Source: an uncultured Oscillospiraceae bacterium
Lineage (GTDB): Bacteria > Bacillota_A > Clostridia > Oscillospirales > Oscillospiraceae
Length of the DNA stretch: 8,212 nt
Direction of reading: 5' to 3'
Assembly: GCA_900762245.1 (NCBI GenBank)
Contig: CAAFFR010000046.1
Coordinates: forward strand, 1-8,212
The notes below the pieces were generated by a model. It did not search any database and was not told the origin of the DNA. It worked only from the letters and a program-made list of their open reading frames with translations. The translations under genes and the position numbers were made by a program. Every line of letters starts with the position of its first letter. Position 1 is the stretch's first letter. Below, one piece after another: positions 1-6,874 of this stretch.

Positions 1-94
1 CACTCAAATGAGACTCCCGGTCTTCGGTACGACCCAGCAAATAGTCCACGGAGCATTTCAGAGCATCGGCCACGGCCACAATATGCATCACGTC
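1..94 (-). pseudogene. C-terminal fragment of an XRE/Cro-type helix-turn-helix repressor
   Basis: Read on the minus strand from base 94 to the window edge, this frame gives DVMHIVAVADALKCSVDYLL followed by GRTEDRESHLS. That is the typical end of a small XRE (Cro/CI-like) DNA-binding domain: a helix 'xxIAdALgvsvDYLLGRTedp'. The frame is open to base 1, so the gene's C-terminus lies beyond the window. The N-terminal helices, including the recognition helix, should lie to the right of base 94, but that position is occupied by the aldolase gene in a different frame (C-C-P-Y-R-L-C-C precedes the Asp and resembles no XRE protein). What is seen is therefore an N-terminally decapitated repressor joined to another gene. 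It has no visible start or ribosome binding site. It may be the remnant of a recombination or deletion, or the other half of an assembly chimera. The family call rests on about 31 residues. Confidence 0.5.
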
Positions 95-609
95 GCAGCA
101 CAGCCGGTACGGGCAACAAACTCCTCGACTTCCTCGGGACGGGTGTAGTGAGCGTTGTCGGCTTCGACGGAAACCTCGTCTTCAACACCGGCCAGAGCGC
201 CCAGCTCAGCTTCGACCACAACACCGTGATCGTGAGCGTACTCAACGACCTTCTTAGTGATGGCGATGTTCTCCTCAAAGGGCTTGGAACTTGCGTCGAT
301 CATGACGGAGGTGAAGCCGCCGTCGATGCAGGACTTGCAGGTCTCGAAGGAGTCGCCATGGTCCAGGTGCAGGGCGATGGGAATCTCGGGGCACTCGATG
401 ACAGCAGCCTCGACCAGCTTCACCAGGTAGGTGTGGTTAGCGTAGGCGCGGGCACCCTTGGAAACCTGCAGGATGACGGGGGACTTCTCCTCGCGGCAGG
501 CCTCGGTGATGGCCTGAACGATCTCCATGTTGTTGACATTGAAAGCACCAACTGCGTAGCCGCCGTCGTAAGCCTTCTTAAACATCTCGGTAGTAGTAAC
601 AAGAGCCAT
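88..609 (-). CDS. fba: Class II fructose-bisphosphate aldolase, 3'-truncated
   Basis: This is the N-terminal part of a zinc-dependent class II aldolase, which interconverts fructose-1,6-bisphosphate with dihydroxyacetone phosphate and glyceraldehyde-3-phosphate. The chosen start at 609 (MALVTTTEMF) has the Shine-Dalgarno AAGGA at 619-623. An upstream ATG at 675 is ruled out because it lies upstream of the -10 box. Residues 1-170 match the family well: GAFNVNN at 21-27, and HLDHG at 81-85 with the catalytic Asp83 and zinc ligand His84. VEAELGAL around 132-139 provides the third-strand Glu, followed by ARTGC. After Cys170 (codon 100-102) the expected 'DSLAISIGTSHG' is missing. Instead three foreign codons (A-A-T) lead to a TGA at 88-90. 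The family is usually about 280-310 residues, so the two later zinc histidines (GTSHG and LHGGSG regions) and the NxxTD phosphate-binding region are absent. As read, the product should be inactive. It diverges from the phosphofructokinase gene, its pathway neighbour. Confidence 0.85.
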   Translation of the reverse strand: MALVTTTEMFKKAYDGGYAVGAFNVNNMEIVQAITEACREEKSPVILQVSKGARAYANHTYLVKLVEAAVIECPEIPIALHLDHGDSFETCKSCIDGGFTSVMIDASSKPFEENIAITKKVVEYAHDHGVVVEAELGALAGVEDEVSVEADNAHYTRPEEVEEFVARTGCAAT

Positions 610-663
610 TGGAATCATTCCTTTCTTAAATCGTGGTCGGGGGACCACTTTCTTACAATTATC

Positions 664-691
664 ATTATAGCACATTTTTCCTGCTTTTCAA
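664..691 (-). promoter_or_regulatory. Promoter of the aldolase gene (extended -10)
   Basis: On the minus strand a -35 box TTGAAA (691-686) is separated by 16 bases from a perfect TATAAT (669-664). The box is immediately preceded by TGC, giving an extended -10 (TGnTATAAT). Transcription would start near 657, leaving a leader of roughly 48 bases before the ATG at 609. This is the strongest-looking promoter in the window, as expected for a glycolytic gene. Confidence 0.8.
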
Positions 692-733
692 TATAAAAAT
701 TTGGCAATGGGTCCTGTTTTCAATGGCAGATTC

Positions 734-749
734 TTGTGGTATTTCACAA
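734..749. promoter_or_regulatory. TTGTG-N6-CACAA dyad between the divergent fba and pfp promoters
   Basis: The 16-bp sequence TTGTGGTATTTCACAA has perfect 5-bp half-sites around a 6-bp centre. It lies midway between the aldolase -35 (686-691) and the phosphofructokinase -35 (786-791), a position suited to a regulator acting on both. The half-sites resemble those of Rex, the NADH-sensing repressor, but Rex sites are normally 18 bp (TTGTG-N8-CACAA), so this is two bases short. Crp/Fnr spacing does not fit either. It could be chance. Confidence 0.25.
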
Positions 750-785
750 AAGTGGGGTAAGCTTCTGAAAAATACGAGATAACTA

Positions 786-814
786 TTTACGTTTGGGGGA
801 AAATGGAGTATAAT
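786..814 (+). promoter_or_regulatory. Promoter of the PPi-phosphofructokinase gene
   Basis: A perfect -10 TATAAT (809-814) lies 17 bases downstream of TTTACG (786-791), a four-of-six match to the -35 consensus. Transcription would begin near 821, about 40 bases upstream of the ATG at 862. The leader contains the Shine-Dalgarno TAAGGAG at 844-850. Confidence 0.7.
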
Positions 815-861
815 CATACCGTATCATAAAAATAAAATTACTGTAAGGAGTGTATATTTAG

Positions 862-2520
862 ATGAAACTGTCTCCCCTCCAGATTGCAAGATACCAGTAT
901 ACCCCCAAGCTTCCCGGCATGCTCAGAAACGGTATTTCTGAGATTTGCGTCAAAAACGGCGGCGCAACCGAGAGCGTTGCAGATCAGGAAAAGATCGCAG
1001 CCCTGTTCCCCAATACCTACGGCAAGAATGAGATTACCTTCCAGAAGGGTCAGAACACCTCCGAGGCCAAGAAGCAGGTTGTCGGCGTTATCCTGTCCGG
1101 CGGTCAGGCTCCCGGCGGCCACAATGTTGTCTGCGGCCTGTACGATGCACTGAAGGCTCTGAACCCTGAGAATGTCCTCATCGGCTTCAAGGGCGGTCCC
1201 AGCGGCCTGCTGGACAACGACTTCATCGTGTTTGAAGACGACTACATCAACCAGTACCGCAATACCGGCGGTTTCGACATCATCGGTTCCGGCCGTACCA
1301 AGCTGGAGACCCAGGAGCAGTTTGCTATTGTTGTGGAAAACTGCAAGAACCACGGTGTTAACGCTCTGGTCATCATCGGCGGCGACGACTCCAACACCAA
1401 CGCTGCTGTTCTGGCTGAGTACTGCGCTGCCCACAACACCGGCATCCAGGTCATCGGCTGCCCCAAGACCATCGACGGCGACCTGAAGAACGAGGACATC
1501 GAGTGCTCCTTCGGCTTCGACACCGCAACCAAGACCTACTCCGAGATCATCGGCAACATCCAGCGTGATGCCAACTCCGCCAAGAAGTACTGGCACTTCA
1601 TCAAGGTCATGGGCCGCAGCGCTTCCCACGTCGCTCTGGAGTGCGCTCTGGAGACTCAGCCCAACATCTGCCTGATCGGTGAAGAAGTTGCCGCCAAGAA
1701 GATGTCCCTGGCTCAGATCACCGACTACATCGCTGATTCCGTGGCTGCCCGCGCTGACAAGGGCATGAACTTCGGTGTTGCCATCATCCCCGAGGGTATC
1801 GTCGAGTTCGTTCCCGAGTTCTCCGTCCTGATCGCTGAGATCAACGAGCTGCTGGCAGGTGCCAAGGCTGACGCCTTCAACGCTCTGCCCACCTGGGCTG
1901 AGAAGTATGCCTTCATCGAGGCTGGCCTGACCAAGGAGTCCATGGAAGTCTTCGCTTTCCTGCCCCAGGCCATTCAGCAGCAGCTGTTCCTGGAGCGCGA
2001 TCCTCACGGCAACGTCCAGGTTTCCCTGATCGAGTCCGAGAAGCTGTTCTCCGAGCTGGTGAAGAAGAACCTGGCTGCCCGTAAGGCTGCCGGTACTTAC
2101 AACGGCAAGTTCGGTGCCCTGCATCACTTCCTGGGCTACGAAGGCCGCTGCGCATTCCCCTCCAACTTCGATGCCGACTACTGCTACTCTCTGGGCTACA
2201 ACGCAGCTATGCTGATCCAGTATGGCTACACCGGCTACCTGTCCAAGGTTTCCAACCTGCATAAGCCCGCTGAAGAGTGGGTTGCTGGCGGTATGCCCAT
2301 CACCAAGATGATGAACATCGAGCGCCGCCACGGTGCCGATAAGCCCGTTATCCGCAAGGCTCTGGTTGAGCTGGACGGTGCTCCCTTCAAGTTCTTCTGC
2401 GAGCATCGCGAGGAGTGGGCTGTTGAGACCTGCTTCATGTATCCCGGCGCCATCCAGTACTTCGGACCCTCTGAGGTCTGCGATCTGACCACCAGAACCC
2501 TGGCTCTGGAAAAGGCATAA
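862..2520 (+). CDS. pfp: Pyrophosphate--fructose 6-phosphate 1-phosphotransferase (PPi-PFK, long type)
   Basis: This cytoplasmic glycolytic enzyme reversibly phosphorylates fructose 6-phosphate using pyrophosphate instead of ATP. The 552-residue length and sequence fit the long PPi-PFK group, which includes the plant beta subunit and spirochaete and clostridial enzymes; bacterial ATP-PFK is about 320 residues. Visible motifs are [12 protein letters not shown] (77-88, the pyrophosphate/phosphate-binding loop), GGDDSNTNA (173-181) and [10 protein letters not shown] (201-210). In GGDDS the Asp at 176 stands where ATP enzymes have Gly and is a known determinant of PPi specificity. In PKTIDGDL the Lys is also PPi-type and the Asp is the catalytic base. 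[14 protein letters not shown] (250-263) is the fructose-6-phosphate-binding loop. The start at 862 is supported by TAAGGAG at 844-850, 11 bases upstream. Codon use is strongly biased (GGC, CTG, AAG, ATC), typical of a highly expressed gene. It is monocistronic: own promoter before it, terminator directly after, and divergent from the aldolase that uses its product. I see no frameshift or missing motif. Confidence 0.95.
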   Translation: MKLSPLQIARYQYTPKLPGMLRNGISEICVKNGGATESVADQEKIAALFPNTYGKNEITFQKGQNTSEAKKQVVGVILSGGQAPGGHNVVCGLYDALKALNPENVLIGFKGGPSGLLDNDFIVFEDDYINQYRNTGGFDIIGSGRTKLETQEQFAIVVENCKNHGVNALVIIGGDDSNTNAAVLAEYCAAHNTGIQVIGCPKTIDGDLKNEDIECSFGFDTATKTYSEIIGNIQRDANSAKKYWHFIKVMGRSASHVALECALETQPNICLIGEEVAAKKMSLAQITDYIADSVAARADKGMNFGVAIIPEGIVEFVPEFSVLIAEINELLAGAKADAFNALPTWAEKYAFIEAGLTKESMEVFAFLPQAIQQQLFLERDPHGNVQVSLIESEKLFSELVKKNLAARKAAGTYNGKFGALHHFLGYEGRCAFPSNFDADYCYSLGYNAAMLIQYGYTGYLSKVSNLHKPAEEWVAGGMPITKMMNIERRHGADKPVIRKALVELDGAPFKFFCEHREEWAVETCFMYPGAIQYFGPSEVCDLTTRTLALEKA

Positions 2521-2540
2521 TTTGCGCATATAACAGTTTT

Positions 2541-2574
2541 GAGCCTGTCCCCGAAAGGGACAGGCTCTTTTTTT
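2541..2574 (+). terminator. Intrinsic terminator of pfp
   Basis: An 11-bp perfect stem, GAGCCTGTCCC (2541-2551) pairing with GGGACAGGCTC (2557-2567), closes a 5-base CGAAA loop and is followed directly by seven T (2568-2574). It begins 20 bases after the pfp stop codon. On the minus strand the same stem is followed only by AAAACTG, so it should not terminate the opposing gene efficiently. Confidence 0.93.
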
Positions 2575-2577
2575 GCT

Positions 2578-2625
2578 GTAGGGACGGGCATTGCCCGCCC
2601 GCGGGCGACCAATGGTCGCCCCTAC
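2578..2625. repeat. Cruciform-like intergenic palindromic repeat (GTAGGG...CCCTAC)
   Basis: An outer arm GTAGGG (2578-2583) pairs with CCCTAC (2620-2625). Inside are two hairpins: GGGCA-T-TGCCC (2586-2596) and GGGCGACCA-A-TGGTCGCCC (2603-2621), the latter sharing two bases with the outer arm. The layout is that of a REP/MITE-like intergenic repeat. From memory, similar 'GGGCGACCAATGGTCGCCC' elements are scattered through Oscillospiraceae genomes; this cannot be verified here. It lies between the convergent ends of pfp and the M56 gene, where it may also stabilise or terminate the minus-strand transcript, although no T-run follows on that strand. Confidence 0.6.
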
Positions 2626-2640
2626 GGGTAATAAGGACAG

Positions 2641-5600
2641 TTATTCCGCAGCCACCATCCAGTAGGTGGGCTGGCGGCGGGGCTGGGTCTGTCCGGCGGA
2701 CAGTGTGGTGTACAGCTGGGGGACGCTGGGAAGGTCGGCGCGGTACATCATGCCGGTGGCGCTGCCGCCCTGCAGCAGGCAGGCGCTTTCGGCGCCCAGT
2801 GCCATCATCTGGTCGGCCACCTCCCGGTAGGAGGCACCCAGATTGTCCCATACCCGGCCATTGGTGCACAGCAGGATCACCTTGCCGTCTTCGGTCTGAC
2901 CGATGGCGGTGCGGAGGTTGTACCCGGAATCTTCATTGGCGGCAGGCAGCACCTCCCGGTCAATGATGAGGGCAGGACCGGCGCTGACACCGTCCCGGAT
3001 GTTCAGCTTCTCCGCTTCCTCCTGGGTCAGGTTTCGGTTCAGCACCACCAGTTCATCGTCGGTGTTGAAGCCCACGAAGCCCTTCATGTTGGGGTAGCTG
3101 CCCTCGGTCCAGACGGTTTCGCCCTCCGAAATGGTCAGACCCAGCGGGTAGCTGCCTACGGCATTGCTGGTGGTGCCGTCATCGAAGAAGGGGCCTGCGT
3201 TGACAGCAGCCAGGGCGGTTGGGTAGCGGTCAAACATCTCGCTGATCCGCTTGCCGGGGGTATTGGCGGAGAAACCCTTGTCGGTGGAAGTGCCCAGGAA
3301 GACCCGGCTGGGATCGTCAATGATCATGGCGAAGCCGGTGTAATGCTCCCCGTCAATGGTCTTAATCTCAATACCGCCGGAGGAAGCATTTCCGGTCAGA
3401 CCGTAGTCCACAACGACCCATTCACTTTCGGTGCGGCCATCGGCAAAGGTCTGCTTGTTTTCCCGGCGCTGGAAAGCGATGTTCAGGTAGGAGTAAGAAT
3501 CGTTGCTGACATCTTTCTTGAAGGGGATGGCGACAGAGTAGGTGTTCATCTTGGCAAGCTCTTTGTTGCTTACGGTGTCGTGAACGCCGTGGTCGTTGAT
3601 GTTAATGACACCCTTGTCCAAATCGCCCATGTAAACATCCACGCTGCCGGTATAGGAATCCGCCAGGAAGGGCTTCAGGATTTCAAGATCCTGCTCAAAG
3701 TAAGCCCATGTGAAATTGTAAATATCCCGGACCAGCAAGTGGATCTCTGTATCCTCTGTCGTATAATACTGAACCTTCCACACACCCTGCTCCCGGCACA
3801 TTTCCAGAGACAGCAGCCCGTATTCATTGGCATTGGTAACATAAGTGAGGGTAATGTTGCAGTAGCCCTTGGTTTCCATCATGTTGGCATACTCCGCAGG
3901 CAGGTCCTGCTTTGCTGCCGGGGTTGCGCCGACAGTTATAAGGTCTTCATAAATGACGATGGGAAGATCATAGTCGGAGGACAGATACAGCTTCATGGAC
4001 TCCGTATCACCATTGAACAGGGCTTCGGCGAAGGCGGTGACGGCATGGCCCAGATTGACCAGGTCCTCTTCATCCGCCGGGGCAGCGTTGTTTTCCGTGC
4101 CGTAGAAGGTGTTGGGGCGGTCGGGGCTTAAGAGATTGCCGTCCAGGGTGATGTTGGAGCAGCCGATGAAGTTGGTCTCCTCACCGCCCAGGTCCCGGAA
4201 GGTGTTGCCTTCGATGGTGATGTTGTCGGTGTCCCGCATTTCGATGCCGCCCAGGCTGCATTCGTAAATTTCACTGTTCTTCACATGGATGCCGCTGCTG
4301 TATTCGGCGTAGACACCCAGGATGCCGCAGCCGTAGAGACCGCAGTTGTCCACGGTCATGTTATCGCAGTCCCGGAATTCGATGACACCACCGGCGCAGG
4401 CACCGGGTTCTCTGGTGTGGCCTGCGGTGAAGCCGGAGAGAGTCACATTGGAGCAGGCCTTGAAGGCCAGCACGTCGGCATACCGGGGAATGGCGGCGAT
4501 GGTGTGGCCCTTTACGTTGCCATCGTTGCTGCGGATCACCAGATTGTCCACATCCTGGATCACAAGGCCCGGGCCATCGTGGACATCCTCCCAGTAATAG
4601 TAGGCGCCGCTGGAGGTGCCGTAGCCGGTGGCGGTGCTGAAATCGTACAGCTCGCCTTCCAGCACGATCTCCGTATTGGGACCAATGGCGGCAATCAGCT
4701 CATCCACGGTGGAAACGTGGATCACCAGTCGGGCTTGAGCAGTCTCTGTGGTGTCCGGGGTGTAGAGGTCGTGGAGGACTTCTTCCGTCAGAATGTTGCC
4801 GTTTTCGTCCTTGGCGGCATTGCCGAAGCTGGAGTACCAGTCCCGGATGCTGTTGCCGTCGAACTTGTTGCCGTCCAGCACCACGTTTTCACCGCTGATG
4901 GAGAAGGCGGCGGACTTGGTGCGGTTGTTGACGAACAGATTGTTTTTCAGGGTCACGAAGCTTCCGGCGGAGTGCATCAGCATATTCAGATCGCTGTTAG
5001 ACAGTTCGCTATTCTCAATGGTGATGCTCTGACAGTTGCTGATATCGAAGAACACATAGCCGCCGTAATCTTCCCGGCCGATGTCATAGATGCGGCAGCG
5101 GGAAATGGTGACGGAATTGCTGTTGTACAGGGTGGCGGCGTTGCTGGAGCATTCGTAAATTTCACAGTCCGTCATGGTGATATCGCTGCTGAGGTAGGTG
5201 GTCAGACCCTCAGTACCGCAGCCGAAGAGGCCCAGACGGTTCAGCTGGACACCATTGCAGCCCTGCAGTTCGATGACACCGCCGCTGCATTCTCCCAGCG
5301 CGATGGTATGTCCTGCGGTGAAGTCTTCCAAAACCACATCGGTGCAGTTTTCCAGCATCAGCACATCGGCATACCGGGGATCGGTCTCCAAATTGGTCAC
5401 AAGGCGTCCACTGCCCCGGATGGTGAGATCCTCCACACCCACAATGACCAGCTGGTGGCCGTCGGCACCGGCATCCCATTTATAATAATCCTCTTCTTCG
5501 TAGAAGCCTCCGTAGGTTTCGGCTTCACTGAGGTTGTAGGTACCCGGTTCCATGAGAATTTCCGTGTTGGGAGCGATGGCAGACAACAGCTCGTCCACGT

Positions 5601-6630
5601 TGCTGACCCGAACCACATTGTTTTCGCCGGGGGCGGCAGTCTTTTCCTCTACGGGAGAGGTCACCAGACACAGGGCCACAAAGGCAATGGCGATGACACC
5701 GGCAAGGCTGATCCAGAAGCCGGGCTTTTTGTATTTCAGCACGGACTTGATGCGGTGCTTCACGGAAACCTCGCCGAAGGCCACAGGACAGGCGGCGAAA
5801 TGGGCTTTGTTGGTGCTGCAGTTTAAGAGGGCAGCGGAGTATTCCTTCCGCTCAGAAAGCTCCATGAACTGCACCACCCGCTCGTCGCAGGCCATTTCGA
5901 TGTCTTTGCACAGCAGAATGTAGGCAACCCACACCAGCGGGTTGAACCAGTGCAGCGCCAGGGCGATGAAGCCGATCATTTTATACCAGTGGTCGCCCTT
6001 TTCCAGATGGGTCCGCTCGTGGGCCAGAATGTGCTTGCGGACCATTTTGGACAGGCCCATGGGAATGTAGATTCTGGGACGGATAAAGCCCAGAATAAAG
6101 GCCGTCTCAATACGGTCGCATTCCCAGCCGCCGGGGATCTTGATGGCCTCCCGCACCAGCAGCCGCAGACTGATGTAGCTCCATGCGGTATACACAAGAA
6201 ACAGACTGGCAACAATCAGCCAGAGGTAGGGGAGTGCGCTGTCCCAATCGATGCTGGGCGCAGCTTCGTGGACGGTTACAGTTTCCACGGGAGAAATAAC
6301 CTCTGTAGGAGCCGCAGGGGAAGGGGACACCACAGCTATGGCATCCTCTATGGGGGCGCTTTCCTGGGGAAGGTGGCTGGATTTGTAACGGGGAAGCTCG
6401 ATGATTTGGGAGGAGACGATTTGCTCCACAATGGGCTCCGGCTGGGGCTGCAGGCTCAGGTCGCTCTTGATCTCAAAGGGCATCAGCAGCCGCAGACCTG
6501 CCAGCAGCCACAGCATACATAAAAATTTCTTCGGGGTATTCTTCAATACCAGCCGCAGCAGCATGACCGCAAGGATCACAATACTGCCATGAAAGCTGGC
6601 GGTGAGAATGTTCTGGAATAGTTGGTTCAT
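2641..6630 (-). CDS. BlaR1-type M56 metalloprotease fused to two beta-helix domains and a phosphodiester glycosidase
   Basis: This is a 1329-residue membrane protein. Residues 1-325 are an M56/BlaR1 module: membrane segments near 12-30, 34-51, 132-155 and 305-324, with zinc motif HERTH (204-208) and EMACDE (245-250) supplying the likely third ligand. In known BlaR1/MecR1 this protease faces the cytoplasm and inactivates the BlaI repressor when an outer sensor is triggered. Residues 341-600 and 638-835 are two related parallel beta-helix domains with 'ITIxxs/VxLxxN' rungs; shared landmarks are VDELxxAIxPNTEI, PRYADVL, FTAGHT and EIYECS. Residues 857-956 and 965-1078 look like two NTF2-like modules, each ending in a W[KV]V-xx-Y strand. 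Residues 1085-1329 resemble the NAGPA/DUF2233 phosphodiester glycosidase (AAVNAGPFF, RTAIGQTEDGK, GASYREVADQMMALGA). The usual LDGG(G)S is LLQGGS (1285-1290), with Gln1287 in place of Asp. No penicillin-binding sensor domain is present. The start is set by AGGAGG at 6638-6643. Downstream of the blaI-like gene, it probably forms a signalling pair with it; ligand and glycosidase activity are unknown. Confidence 0.85.
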   Translation of the reverse strand: MNQLFQNILTASFHGSIVILAVMLLRLVLKNTPKKFLCMLWLLAGLRLLMPFEIKSDLSLQPQPEPIVEQIVSSQIIELPRYKSSHLPQESAPIEDAIAVVSPSPAAPTEVISPVETVTVHEAAPSIDWDSALPYLWLIVASLFLVYTAWSYISLRLLVREAIKIPGGWECDRIETAFILGFIRPRIYIPMGLSKMVRKHILAHERTHLEKGDHWYKMIGFIALALHWFNPLVWVAYILLCKDIEMACDERVVQFMELSERKEYSAALLNCSTNKAHFAACPVAFGEVSVKHRIKSVLKYKKPGFWISLAGVIAIAFVALCLVTSPVEEKTAAPGENNVVRVSNVDELLSAIAPNTEILMEPGTYNLSEAETYGGFYEEEDYYKWDAGADGHQLVIVGVEDLTIRGSGRLVTNLETDPRYADVLMLENCTDVVLEDFTAGHTIALGECSGGVIELQGCNGVQLNRLGLFGCGTEGLTTYLSSDITMTDCEIYECSSNAATLYNSNSVTISRCRIYDIGREDYGGYVFFDISNCQSITIENSELSNSDLNMLMHSAGSFVTLKNNLFVNNRTKSAAFSISGENVVLDGNKFDGNSIRDWYSSFGNAAKDENGNILTEEVLHDLYTPDTTETAQARLVIHVSTVDELIAAIGPNTEIVLEGELYDFSTATGYGTSSGAYYYWEDVHDGPGLVIQDVDNLVIRSNDGNVKGHTIAAIPRYADVLAFKACSNVTLSGFTAGHTREPGACAGGVIEFRDCDNMTVDNCGLYGCGILGVYAEYSSGIHVKNSEIYECSLGGIEMRDTDNITIEGNTFRDLGGEETNFIGCSNITLDGNLLSPDRPNTFYGTENNAAPADEEDLVNLGHAVTAFAEALFNGDTESMKLYLSSDYDLPIVIYEDLITVGATPAAKQDLPAEYANMMETKGYCNITLTYVTNANEYGLLSLEMCREQGVWKVQYYTTEDTEIHLLVRDIYNFTWAYFEQDLEILKPFLADSYTGSVDVYMGDLDKGVININDHGVHDTVSNKELAKMNTYSVAIPFKKDVSNDSYSYLNIAFQRRENKQTFADGRTESEWVVVDYGLTGNASSGGIEIKTIDGEHYTGFAMIIDDPSRVFLGTSTDKGFSANTPGKRISEMFDRYPTALAAVNAGPFFDDGTTSNAVGSYPLGLTISEGETVWTEGSYPNMKGFVGFNTDDELVVLNRNLTQEEAEKLNIRDGVSAGPALIIDREVLPAANEDSGYNLRTAIGQTEDGKVILLCTNGRVWDNLGASYREVADQMMALGAESACLLQGGSATGMMYRADLPSVPQLYTTLSAGQTQPRRQPTYWMVAAE

Positions 6631-6643
6631 AGGAGTACCTCCT
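6631..6643 (-). promoter_or_regulatory. Shine-Dalgarno of the M56 gene inside a small palindrome
   Basis: On the minus strand the bases before the ATG read AGGAGGTACTCCT-ATG. AGGAGG is an ideal ribosome binding site 7 bases from the start and fixes the start at 6630. The first five bases can pair with CTCCT directly before the ATG around a GTA loop, which could partly hide the site. The blaI-like gene has the related AGGAGGTACT without the closing CTCCT. A 5-bp stem with a 3-base loop is marginal, so a regulatory role is only a suggestion. Confidence 0.4.
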
Positions 6644-6663
6644 GTTGTGTATGTGGGAGTGCC

Positions 6664-6863
6664 AAAGGCTTCCCCCGGGGGGAAGCTGTCAAAAATCTCT
6701 GATTTTTGACTGATGAGGGATGGCGATGTGCTTCGGTTTCGGATGAGGTTTCGATGAAGGAGTAGAGTGTTTCGATTAGGGTTTCCTTGTTCTGTGCGGC
6801 GTTCCGCCGACCCTCATCCGTCACGGCTTCGCCGTGCCACCTTCCCCGGAGGGGAAGGCTTTT
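6664..6863. repeat. Inverted-repeat (MITE-like) element between the blaI-like and M56 genes
   Basis: Two copies of a 50-60 bp unit face each other. The left copy (6664-6720) has a GCTTCCCCC/GGGGGAAGC hairpin, then a GTCAAAAATC/GATTTTTGAC hairpin, then GATGAGGG. The right copy (6811-6863), read on the minus strand, has CCTTCCCC/GGGGAAGG, then CACGGC/GCCGTG, then GATGAGGG. Unit architecture is the same although the second stem differs in sequence. About 90 bases in between (6721-6810) encode nothing I recognise. I recall units of this type (AAGCCTTCCCC...GGATGAGGG) as common intergenic repeats in gut Clostridia. The element fills most of the gap inside what should be one operon. I found no convincing promoter for the M56 gene within it. 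Confidence 0.65.
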
Positions 6864-6874
6864 AGGTGAGGCGG

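Noticed and set aside
610..675. Upstream start for the aldolase at 675
   Set aside because: The -10 box at 664-669 lies inside this extension, and the family begins at MALV with a good ribosome binding site at 609.
734..749. Rex or Crp binding site
   Set aside because: The dyad half-sites look similar, but the centre is 6 bp, two short of Rex (8), and Crp needs TGTGA-N6-TCACA. Kept only as an unassigned dyad.
838..2529. 563-codon open frame on the minus strand opposite pfp
   Set aside because: It mirrors the strongly biased codons of pfp in the complementary frame. The translation is low-complexity (rich in L, V, G, D), matches no family, and lacks a ribosome binding site.
4285..5826. 513-codon open frame on the plus strand opposite the M56 fusion gene, and a similar one at 3343-4131
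   Set aside because: These are shadows of the GC-rich minus-strand gene. The proteins are repetitive V/A/G/D/H-rich strings with no recognisable motif, while the minus strand has clear domains throughout.
6627..6824. 65-codon open frame on the minus strand between the two regulatory genes
   Set aside because: It crosses both repeat units, overlaps the M56 gene's ribosome binding site, and resembles no protein.
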